Below, piece by piece: positions 1 through 5,940 of a DNA stretch of 6,002 nucleotides. The notes under the pieces were generated by a model, which did no database searches, was not told the origin of the DNA, and saw only the letters and a list, made by a program, of their open reading frames with translations. The stretch spans positions 1 to 6,002 of the forward strand of contig JAJYMD010000082.1 of the NCBI GenBank assembly GCA_021787255.1. The letters run 5' to 3'. A program made the position numbers and the translations under genes. The stretch's first letter is position 1; each line of letters starts with the position of its first letter. This DNA is from Actinomycetes bacterium (lineage in GTDB: Bacteria; Actinomycetota; Acidimicrobiia; Acidimicrobiales; RAAP-2).

Positions 1-52
1 AGCCTGCGCGCCCGAGACTTGCTGCACGCCGGAACGTTACCCCGATCCCGCG

Positions 53-72
53 GCGCGCCCGCGAGGGCGCGC
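53..72. repeat. Perfect 8-bp GC hairpin with GCGA loop
   Basis: Bases 53-60 (gcgcgccc) are exactly complementary to bases 65-72 (gggcgcgc), around the four-base loop GCGA, which fits the stable GNRA tetraloop class if read as + strand RNA. No T-tract follows on either side, so it does not qualify as a classical intrinsic terminator. It lies 54 bases upstream of the likely transcription start of the operon. It could end an upstream transcript, lie within an upstream leader, or be chance in such GC-rich DNA. The stem is seen directly; any role is inference. Confidence 0.4.
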
Positions 73-102
73 ACCACGCGCTCGCGCGCCGGGCACATTC
101 CC

Positions 103-120
103 TCGTCTCGTTTCGTCTCG
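103..120. repeat. Direct repeat TCGTCTCG x2, 10-bp period
   Basis: TCGTCTCG occurs at 103-110 and again at 113-120, separated by TT, so equivalent bases are 10 bp apart, about one turn of the helix. The pair sits just upstream of the -10-like hexamer at 126-131 and covers the region where a -35 element would be expected. Same-face direct repeats in this position can be operators or activator sites. No factor can be named, and no other copy was noticed in the window. Confidence 0.4.
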
Positions 121-125
121 AGGGC

Positions 126-138
126 TACGATTCCCCGG
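126..138 (+). promoter_or_regulatory. Likely promoter -10 with leaderless start
   Basis: TACGAT at 126-131 matches the actinobacterial -10 consensus TANNNT and agrees with TATAAT at four of six positions. Six bases separate it from the GTG at 138, so a start about 7 bases downstream would place the first transcribed base on the initiation codon itself. This fits the leaderless mRNAs common in Actinomycetota and the absence of any Shine-Dalgarno sequence in front of the GTG. There is no good TTGACA-like element 16-19 bp upstream; that area holds the TCGTCTCG repeat instead. The hexamer is seen; the start site is inferred. Confidence 0.5.
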
Positions 139-665
139 TGGGCGCAGCAGACGTCGTCGTGGTCGTTGCCGCCGCGATCGGCTCCCTCGGGGCGGTGGTG
201 GCGCTCGCGGCCGCGTTCGTGCTGGTGAGCCAGGTCCGCCGCCTCGAGCGAGGCGTCGAGGCGCTGCGCCACGAGGCGCTCCTCCTCGTGGAGGAGGCGC
301 ACGCCGCCGCCGGCCACGCCGCCGCCGAGATCGCCCGCGTGGATGCGGTCCTGGCCGACACCGAGTCGGTCACGGCCGCCGTGGACCAGGCCGCACGGGC
401 GGCGCGCCGCGCCTTCGCGAACCCGGTGGTGAAGGTCCTCGCCTGGCGGGCTGGGGCGGTCGGGGGGCTCCGACGGCTCCAAGGGCGACGCTCCGACACG
501 CACCGCACGCGCCCTGAAGGGGCTGGAGACGGGGGCAGGGGCGGCAGGGACGAGCGTACCTCGCGCGTCGCCTCGCGCCTCGCGTCGTGCAGCGCGTCGC
601 AGGTCGAGGCGCAGGGTTCGTCGCCCTCGGCAAGCCGCCGGACGTTCGGGGGGCCGCGCCGGTGA
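138..665 (+). CDS. DUF948-like single-pass membrane protein
   Basis: The protein has 175 residues, starting at GTG 138. Residues about 4-27 form a hydrophobic Val/Ala/Leu-rich membrane segment, followed by a long amphipathic helix (about 32-92) rich in Ala, Glu and Arg with no Pro, probably a coiled coil. FANPVVKVLAW (93-103) resembles the conserved 'sPlvKvla' block near the end of DUF948-type proteins found upstream of alaS in actinomycetes. Their function is not established; membrane-anchored helical proteins of this kind are often assumed to act in envelope organisation. The stop overlaps the next start (GTGA, 662-665). The part after about residue 115 is odd: Ser/Arg/Gly-rich, low complexity, with visibly more A/T third bases than the first part. 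This may be a fast-evolving tail or the trace of a frameshift. Family assignment rests on layout, the short motif and gene position. Confidence 0.72.
   Translation: MGAADVVVVVAAAIGSLGAVVALAAAFVLVSQVRRLERGVEALRHEALLLVEEAHAAAGHAAAEIARVDAVLADTESVTAAVDQAARAARRAFANPVVKVLAWRAGAVGGLRRLQGRRSDTHRTRPEGAGDGGRGGRDERTSRVASRLASCSASQVEAQGSSPSASRRTFGGPRR
519..549 (+). other. Four G-runs, possible G-quadruplex
   Basis: On the + strand, G-runs lie at 519-522, 531-535, 538-541 and 547-549, with intervening loops of 8, 2 and 5 bases. The first loop is one base longer than the usual G3+N1-7 rule. The runs lie in the unconserved tail of the DUF948-like gene. In DNA this GC-rich such clusters arise easily, so this is only a structural possibility. 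Confidence 0.2.
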
Positions 666-991
666 CGCGCCGTCCGATCTGGCTGGGCACGGGGATCGTC
701 CTGGGCGTGGGAGGCACCCTGTGGGCGGAGCGGCGAGTGCGTCGTCGGGTCAGACGCGCGCTGGACGCCCTGTCTGCGTCCGCGGCCGGCCACGAGGCCG
801 TGGCGGCGGCACGCGAGATGGGCTTCAGGGTGCGCGACGCGTTGGACGCCGCACGGGCGGAGCGCAGCCGTCACGAGGCGGAGCTGTGGCGGCGGCTGGG
901 CGAGAGGCCGCTGGCGCGCGTGCACGCTGCGACGCCGGTCTCCCCCTCGTCCGGCCCGAGGGCAAACGGAGGCCGGCACCTTCACCGGTAG
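662..991 (+). CDS. Small membrane-anchored basic protein of unknown function
   Basis: The predicted product has 109 residues. The GTG at 662 is chosen because it overlaps the upstream stop as GTGA and leaves a sensible N-terminus, MTRRPIWLGTGIVLGVGG. A GTG in the same frame at 587 would overlap the upstream gene by 79 bases and prepend a low-complexity stretch. A G-run at 648-653, eight bases before the start, might act as a weak ribosome site through G-U pairing. Residues about 6-22 form one short membrane helix. A strongly basic segment follows (ERRVRRRVRRAL), then an Ala/Glu/Arg helix to about residue 83 and a Pro/Ser/Gly-rich end. Small anchored proteins occupy this slot between DUF948-like genes and alaS in other actinomycetes (DUF6167 in Streptomyces, from memory); whether this one is homologous cannot be told by eye. 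No enzymatic motif is visible. The basic face next to the helix suggests an inside-facing C-terminal part. The TAG stop shares one base with the alaS start. Confidence 0.65.
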   Translation: MTRRPIWLGTGIVLGVGGTLWAERRVRRRVRRALDALSASAAGHEAVAAAREMGFRVRDALDAARAERSRHEAELWRRLGERPLARVHAATPVSPSSGPRANGGRHLHR

Positions 992-3570
992 TGTTCGGCG
1001 TCGTGGACGCCAACGAGCTGCGAGCCGCTTTCACCGGCTTCTTCGCCGCGCGCGGCCACGAGGTCGTGCCGTCTGCCAGCCTCATCCCGCACGATCCGAC
1101 CGTGCTCTTCACGATCGCGGGGATGGTGCCGTTCAAGGGCTACTTCCTCGGCGACGAGCCCGCGCCATGGCCGCGCGCCACCACGGTGCAGAAGTGCTTC
1201 CGGACGAACGACATCGACGTCGTCGGCCACACCGGCCGCCACTGCACCTTCTTCGAGATGCTCGGCAACTTCAGCTTCGGCGACTACTTCAAGGAGCTCG
1301 CGGTGCCGCTCGCCTGGGAGCTCGTCACCGACGTGCTTGGGGTGGACGGCGATCGGCTCTGGATCACCGTGCACCACAGCGACGACGAGGCGGCCGCGAT
1401 CTGGTCCGACGCGGTGCAGGTCCCCCTCGAGCGGATCCAACGCATGGGCGAGGACAACTTCTGGCAGATGGGCGAGACGGGCCCGTGCGGACCCTGTTCG
1501 GAGATCTACTTCGACAAGGGTGATCGATACGGCGAGCCCGGGGGACCCGCGTACGGCGGGGCCGAGCGCTTCGTCGAGATCTGGAACCTGGTCTTCATGC
1601 AGTACGACCGGGCCGCCGACGGCACGATGACCGAGCTTCCGAAGAAGAACATCGACACCGGTGCAGGGCTGGAGCGCATCCTGCCGGTGCTCGCGGGCAC
1701 CGACTCGATCTTCGACACCGACGTGCTCGCGCCCCTCGTCGAGACGGCCGAGAAGCTGACGGGCGTCCGCTACGGGCAAGACGAACGCCACGACGTCGCG
1801 CTGCGGGTGATGGCGGACCACGGCCGGGCGATGACGATGCTCGTCGCCGACGGCGTGATGCCGTCCAACGAGGGCCGCGGGTACGTGCTGCGCAGGGTGG
1901 TGCGGCGCGCCGTGCTGGCTGCGCGCCGCGCGGGCGCGCGCGGCGCCGTCACGCGTGCGCTCGCCGAGGCGACGGCGAGGATCATGGGCAGCGCGTACCC
2001 GAACGTGCGCGAGGAGCTCGAGCTCGTCGCCGACGTCCTCGAGCGCGAGGAGCGTGGGTTCGACCGCACCCTGCGGACGGGGCTCACGATGCTCGAGGGC
2101 GCGCTCGCGGACCTGCGCGCCCGGCGCGCCGACGTGCTGCCGGGGGAGACGGCGTTCCGCCTCCATGACACGCACGGCTTTCCCATCGAGCTCACCGAAG
2201 AGCTCGCGCGCGACGCCGGGGTGTCCGTCGACCGCGCGGGGTATGACGCGCACATGGTCGAGCAGCGCCGCCGCGCGCGCGAGGCGGCGAAGACGCCTGC
2301 GGGGGCAGACGAAGCCGCGTACCGGGAGCTCCTCGACGTGCACGGGCCGACGGCGTTCGTCGGGCGCAGCCCCGAGCGGTACGCAGTTCGCGCGCAGGTC
2401 GTCGGCGTGCTGGCGGGGGCCGAGCCGGGGACGGTCGAGGTGTTCTTGGACCGCACGCCCTTCTATGCAGAGGGCGGGGGACAGGTCGGCGACACCGGGA
2501 CGATCGTCACCGAGACGGGCTCGGCCTCGGTGATCGACACGGTCTCGGCGCTCCCGGGGCTCACCGCGCACAGGGCGAGGCTGAAGGGCGAGCTCTACGC
2601 GGGCCAGGACGCGCTCGCGGCGATCGACGGCGTGCGCCGAGAGGCGACGCGGCGGAACCACACCGGGACGCACCTGCTGCACGCCGCGCTGCGGGAGGTC
2701 CTCGGCGACCACGTCCGCCAGCAGGGGTCCCTCGTCGCACCGGACCGGCTCCGGTTCGACTTCAGCCACCGAGGCGCGCTTGTGCCAGAGGAGCTCGACG
2801 CGGTCGCCGAGCTCGTGAACCGCGACGTGCTGACCGACGAACGCGTCGTCACCATGGAAGTCGCGAAATCGGAGGCCGACCGGATGGGGGCGATCGCCTT
2901 CTTCGGCGACAAGTACGGCGACTTGGTGCGCGTCGTGCGGGCGGGCCCGCACTCGCTCGAGCTCTGTGGGGGCACCCACGTGGACGCGCTCGGGATGGTC
3001 GGTCCGGTCGCGATCGTCTCGGAGGGCTCGATCGGCTCCAATACGCGCCGGATCGAGGCGGTGACCGGCACCGCCTCGATCGCGAGGCTCCGCACCCGCG
3101 ACCGGCTGGTCGCCGACGCCGCCGCGCTGTTGAAGGTGGAGCCCGACGGGCTCCTCGACGCGCTGGAGCGCCTCGTCGAGCGCGAGCGTGCAACCGAGCG
3201 GGAGCTCGCCCGGCTGCGGGCGTCTGCCCTCGAGAAGGAGGCCGCCGACCTCGCTCGGCTCGCGGAGGCAGGCGTCGTCGTCGTGCGGAGGGACGGCCGC
3301 AGCCCCGAAGAGCTGCGGGCGCTGGCGCAGGCCGCCCGCGGCCAGGCGCTGCGCGCGGTCGCGATCGGAGGCTCGCCCGACGGCGAGCGGGCGGCGATCG
3401 CGGTCGCGACGGCAGGCGTCCAGGACGCCGCCTCGATCGCGCGCCACGTCGCCTCGATCGTCGGCGGGGGAGGCGGAGGCTCACCAAAGCTCGCGCTCGC
3501 AGGCGGGCGCGACGCGTCGCGTCTCGACGAGGCCCTCGGCGAGGCGCGCCGCCAGCTCGCCGGGCCGTGA
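991..3570 (+). CDS. alaS: Alanyl-tRNA synthetase
   Basis: Cytoplasmic class II synthetase that charges tRNA-Ala with alanine using ATP and hydrolyses mischarged Ser- and Gly-tRNA-Ala. At 859 residues it is close to the usual 870-890 and all domains are present. Catalytic core: motif 2 with R71 and TFFEMLGNFSFGDYFK ending at K101; motif 3 IDTGAGLERI at 221-230. The helical tRNA-recognition region spans about 235-445. The editing domain carries the zinc/active-site set H557, H561 (HTGTH) and C659, H663 (CGGTH). The C-Ala/DHHA1 end has a six-glycine run from G825 followed by SPKLALAGG. Motif 2 has the RTNDID form without the AGGKHND insert of E. coli, as in many actinobacteria. Two starts are plausible: GTG 991, overlapping the upstream TAG by one base, and GTG 1003, giving MDANELR, which fits family N-termini slightly better. 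I chose 991 because all other junctions here are overlaps. Neither has a well-spaced ribosome site; GGAGG at 968-972 is 18 bases before 991. Function is certain, the start is not. Confidence 0.97.
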   Translation: MFGVVDANELRAAFTGFFAARGHEVVPSASLIPHDPTVLFTIAGMVPFKGYFLGDEPAPWPRATTVQKCFRTNDIDVVGHTGRHCTFFEMLGNFSFGDYFKELAVPLAWELVTDVLGVDGDRLWITVHHSDDEAAAIWSDAVQVPLERIQRMGEDNFWQMGETGPCGPCSEIYFDKGDRYGEPGGPAYGGAERFVEIWNLVFMQYDRAADGTMTELPKKNIDTGAGLERILPVLAGTDSIFDTDVLAPLVETAEKLTGVRYGQDERHDVALRVMADHGRAMTMLVADGVMPSNEGRGYVLRRVVRRAVLAARRAGARGAVTRALAEATARIMGSAYPNVREELELVADVLEREERGFDRTLRTGLTMLEGALADLRARRADVLPGETAFRLHDTHGFPIELTEELARDAGVSVDRAGYDAHMVEQRRRAREAAKTPAGADEAAYRELLDVHGPTAFVGRSPERYAVRAQVVGVLAGAEPGTVEVFLDRTPFYAEGGGQVGDTGTIVTETGSASVIDTVSALPGLTAHRARLKGELYAGQDALAAIDGVRREATRRNHTGTHLLHAALREVLGDHVRQQGSLVAPDRLRFDFSHRGALVPEELDAVAELVNRDVLTDERVVTMEVAKSEADRMGAIAFFGDKYGDLVRVVRAGPHSLELCGGTHVDALGMVGPVAIVSEGSIGSNTRRIEAVTGTASIARLRTRDRLVADAAALLKVEPDGLLDALERLVERERATERELARLRASALEKEAADLARLAEAGVVVVRRDGRSPEELRALAQAARGQALRAVAIGGSPDGERAAIAVATAGVQDAASIARHVASIVGGGGGGSPKLALAGGRDASRLDEALGEARRQLAGP

Positions 3571-4007
3571 GGCGTGCGGTTCGCACCGTGAGGGCGGTCG
3601 GGGTCGACCTGGGCTCGCGGCGCATCGGGGTCGCGGTGAGCGACGCGGCGGGGGCGCTCGCGTTCCCGCGCCCTCACATCGAGCGCCACCGGGAGCGGGC
3701 GCTCGACCACCGGGCCATCGCCGCGGTGGTCGACGAGGTCGGCGCGGGCGTGGTCGTGGTCGGCCTTCCGCTCTCGCTGGACGGCAGCCGGGGTGCCGCG
3801 GCCAGAGCGGCCGAGGAGGAGGCCGCGGAGCTCGCCGGCGCGCTCGAGGGGAGGGGCGTGACGGTCGAGACCGTGGACGAGCGGCTCACGACGGTGAGCG
3901 CAGACGCGGCGCTGAGGGCGGCCGGCGCCCGCGGCCCCGAGCGCCGCACGCGCGTCGACAGCGCGGCGGCGACGGTGCTCCTGCAGTCATGGCTCGACGC
4001 CAGGTGA
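3567..4007 (+). CDS. ruvX: YqgF/RuvX family nuclease, 16S pre-rRNA processing
   Basis: A 146-residue RNase H-fold protein of the YqgF (RuvX) family, whose bacterial members trim the 5' end of 16S precursor rRNA; an older proposal is a Holliday junction resolvase. The family landmarks are in order: GVDLGSRRIGVAVSD with D14, VVVGLPLSLDGS at 63-74, DERLTT at 104-109 with E105, and VDSAAATVLLQSWLD with D131. D14, E105 and D131 are the acidic residues expected to hold the metal. Length is normal (about 140-155). The GTG at 3567 overlaps the alaS stop as GTGA. A GTG at 3588 would give MRAVGVDLGS, also possible, but would lose the overlap. No ribosome site is visible, which fits translation coupled to alaS. 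The alaS-ruvX-mltG-aroE order is common in actinomycetes and supports the assignment. Confidence 0.95.
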   Translation: MRRAVRTVRAVGVDLGSRRIGVAVSDAAGALAFPRPHIERHRERALDHRAIAAVVDEVGAGVVVVGLPLSLDGSRGAAARAAEEEAAELAGALEGRGVTVETVDERLTTVSADAALRAAGARGPERRTRVDSAAATVLLQSWLDAR

Positions 4008-5080
4008 GGCTCGCGCGCGGCCGTCGCCTTCTCGCGGGAGCGCTCGCGGCGCTCGCGGCGCTGGCGGGCGCAGCCGCGTGGTACGAGGTGGAGTCCCACC
4101 CGTTCGGTGCACCGGGCAAGCCGGTGCTCCTCGACGTACACGCCGGTGAGTCGACCGCGGCGATCGTCTCCGCGCTGGCGAAGGCCCAGGTGATCGGGAC
4201 AGCGGTCGCCTTCGGCCTCTGGTCGTTCGTCCACGGCGCGCCGCTGGTCCGCCCCGGGGTCTACCAGCTCCGCCGGAACCTCTCCTTCTCGTCCGCCGCT
4301 GCGGTGCTCGACGCGGGTCCGAACGTCTACGAGCTGACGGTGGCGCCGGGCATGACCATCTCGGAGATCGCCGGCCAGCTCGCGGCGCTCCCCGGCCGCC
4401 TCGCGCACGCGTTCGACGAGGTCCGGGGCTCGAGCGAGGTCCGCTCGCCGTTCCAGCTCGGCGCCGGCACCTCGCTCGAAGGGCTGATCGGCGCCGGGAC
4501 CTACCAGATCCTTCCGCACGAGACCGCGCACGAGCTCCTGGGCCAGATGGTGGCACGCTTCGACGCGCAGGCGGCGGCTGCAGGGCTCACGCCGACGACC
4601 AGGCTCGACGGCCTGGACGCGTACCAGCTCGTCACGGTCGCGTCGATCGCGCAGAAGGAGGGGTACTACGCCCGCTACATGGGCGAGGTCGCCCGGGTCG
4701 TCCTCAACCGGCTCGCCGACGGAATGCACCTGGACATGACATCGACGGTGCTGTACTCCCTCGGGCAGGACGGCGGACCGGTCACGCTCCGGGACGAGCG
4801 GACCACAACGCCCTACAACACCTACCTGCACGCCGGGCTCACGCCGACGCCGATCTGCACGCCGTCGGTGGCGGCGCTGCGCGCGGCCGTCGACCCTCCG
4901 GCGGGACCCTGGCTCTACTTCGACCTCGTGACACAGAGGTCGGGCATCATGAAGTTTGCGTCCACCTACGCAGGCCAGCTCGCCTTGGAGAAGGAGGCGC
5001 GGAGCAACGCGGCGAGCCAGCCCGCGCACGGCTCGTCGGCCAGCTCTGCTCCGGGGGCGGCTCGCGGGTCACGAGCGTGA
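4004..5080 (+). CDS. mltG: Endolytic murein transglycosylase MltG (YceG-like)
   Basis: Inner-membrane enzyme that cuts nascent peptidoglycan strands without hydrolysis and so helps set glycan length. From GTG 4004 it has 358 residues, near the family norm (E. coli 340). A short basic N-terminus (MRLARGRR) is followed by one Ala/Leu membrane helix at about 9-27, then an extracytoplasmic part. A LysM-like subdomain starts near KPVLLDVHAGES (about 40-51). The catalytic YceG domain contains ASIAQKEG, with E219 at the expected catalytic position, ARVVLNRLADGMHLDMTSTV and PYNTYLHAGLTPTP. The residue two before E219 is Gln where many homologues have Glu; the catalytic Glu itself is kept. The last 25 or so residues are Ala/Ser/Gly-rich and probably disordered. 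The start is uncertain: ATG 3989 adds five residues (MARRQ) and overlaps ruvX by 19 bases, whereas GTG 4004 gives the GTGA overlap seen at other junctions. Confidence 0.93.
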   Translation: MRLARGRRLLAGALAALAALAGAAAWYEVESHPFGAPGKPVLLDVHAGESTAAIVSALAKAQVIGTAVAFGLWSFVHGAPLVRPGVYQLRRNLSFSSAAAVLDAGPNVYELTVAPGMTISEIAGQLAALPGRLAHAFDEVRGSSEVRSPFQLGAGTSLEGLIGAGTYQILPHETAHELLGQMVARFDAQAAAAGLTPTTRLDGLDAYQLVTVASIAQKEGYYARYMGEVARVVLNRLADGMHLDMTSTVLYSLGQDGGPVTLRDERTTTPYNTYLHAGLTPTPICTPSVAALRAAVDPPAGPWLYFDLVTQRSGIMKFASTYAGQLALEKEARSNAASQPAHGSSASSAPGAARGSRA

Positions 5081-5940
5081 CGGGCTCGCCTGCTGCCGGC
5101 GGGAGGGGTTGGCCGTCGGGAACGTCCGTCGTCGTGGGCGTGATCGGCGACCCCGTGCGGCACTCGCTGTCGCCGGTGCTCCACAACGCGGCGTTCGCCG
5201 CGCTCGACCTCGACTGGGTCTCGGTCGCGTTCCCCGTCGCGCCCGACCGGCTGGGCTCGGCGCTCTGCGGGGCGCGTGCGCTGGGGCTGCGCGGCCTCTC
5301 GGTGACGATGCCCTTCAAGGAGGCGGTCGCCGCGAGGGTGGACCGCATGAGCCCGGTCGCGGCGCGTCTTGGAGCGGTGAACTGCGTGGTCGTCGAGGGC
5401 GACGGCCTCGCCGGGCACAACACCGACGGGGAGGGGTTCGTGGCGGCGCTGCGCCACGGCGCGGGCTTCGACCCCTCGGGGCACCGCTGCCTGGTCGCGG
5501 GCACGGGCGGCGCGGCGAAAGCCGTGGTGCTCGCGCTCGCGCGAGCCGGGGCGTCGGAGGTGGCCGTGGTCGGGCGCACCCCGGCCAAGGTCGCCGGCGT
5601 CGTCAGGCTGGCCGGTGCCGCGGGGCGGGTCGGCTCGCCGCAGGACGCGGGCCGCTTTGAGCTGGTGGTGAACGCGACCTCCGCCGGCATGGCGCAGACC
5701 GCGGCGGCCGGCGACCTCCCGCCGATCGACCCCGTCCTGCTCGGCCACGGCCAGCTCGCGGTCGATCTCGTCTACGTCCCGCGCCCGACGCGCTGGCTGG
5801 AGCTGGCCGCGGGCCGAGGTGCGGCGACCCTCGACGGCCTCGGCATGCTCGTCCACCAGGCGGCGCTGCAGATCGAGCTGTGGTCCGGCCTGCCAGCTCC
5901 GATCCAGGCGATGTGGCGTGCGGTGACGGCGAGCCCTTAG
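5077..5940 (+). CDS. aroE: Shikimate dehydrogenase (NADP-dependent, AroE type)
   Basis: Cytoplasmic enzyme of the shikimate pathway that reduces 3-dehydroshikimate to shikimate, towards chorismate and aromatic amino acids. It is 287 residues long, within the family range (about 270-290). The substrate-binding half shows GVIGDPVRHSLSP (21-33, with the S30-L31-S32 element), SVTMPFKE with catalytic K81, and GHNTDGEGF with D117 as the paired acid. The nucleotide-binding half has the glycine loop GTGGAAKA (142-149), then VVGRT (164-168), where NADP enzymes usually read NRT, then NATSAGM and the closing GLGMLVHQAALQIELW (254-269) with Q261. GRT in place of NRT keeps the Arg and Thr expected to meet the NADP phosphate. 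The GTG start overlaps the mltG stop as GTGA, leaving a Gly/Pro-rich N-terminal extension of about 17 residues before the first strand. No ribosome site is visible. It ends at TAG 5938-5940. Confidence 0.96.
   Translation: MTGSPAAGGRGWPSGTSVVVGVIGDPVRHSLSPVLHNAAFAALDLDWVSVAFPVAPDRLGSALCGARALGLRGLSVTMPFKEAVAARVDRMSPVAARLGAVNCVVVEGDGLAGHNTDGEGFVAALRHGAGFDPSGHRCLVAGTGGAAKAVVLALARAGASEVAVVGRTPAKVAGVVRLAGAAGRVGSPQDAGRFELVVNATSAGMAQTAAAGDLPPIDPVLLGHGQLAVDLVYVPRPTRWLELAAGRGAATLDGLGMLVHQAALQIELWSGLPAPIQAMWRAVTASP

Noticed and set aside
1..98. A possible divergent minus-strand gene starting at the ATG at 98-96 and leaving the window at the left edge
   Set aside because: About 32 codons are open (beginning MCPARERVVRALAG), but the sequence is not recognisable, no ribosome site is evident, and open frames this short are expected by chance at this GC content. 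It cannot be excluded without the sequence to the left.
19..228. Short + strand frame of 69 codons across the promoter region
   Set aside because: It is Ser/Arg-rich with no homology I recognise, and it overlaps the start of the DUF948-like gene in another frame.
721..990. N-terminal extension of the alaS frame back to GTG 721
   Set aside because: It would lie entirely over the small anchored protein gene, has low-complexity Arg/Gly-rich sequence, and would give AlaS about 90 residues before the normal family start.
982..3447. An 821-codon open frame on the minus strand opposite alaS
   Set aside because: Its translation is Arg/His/Asp/Val-rich with no recognisable domain. It mirrors the strong GC third-base bias of alaS, which removes stop codons from the opposite strand. 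alaS is unambiguous on the + strand.
3463..3480. GGC/GGA-rich run at the end of alaS as a repeat or slippage site
   Set aside because: It encodes the glycine loop of the C-terminal AlaS domain, which is conserved in the family (GGKGGG in E. coli), and the frame is intact through it.
3188..4003. Upstream extension of the mltG frame to 3188
   Set aside because: The extension reads through the 3' part of alaS and all of ruvX in another frame, with Arg/Ser/Gly-rich nonsense. The MltG membrane helix lies just after 4004, as expected for the family N-terminus.
3674..5029. A 451-codon minus-strand frame opposite ruvX and mltG, and a similar one at 4966-6000 opposite aroE
   Set aside because: Both are compositional shadows of the + strand genes. 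They lack motifs and are rich in Arg and His, as antisense frames of high-GC genes usually are.
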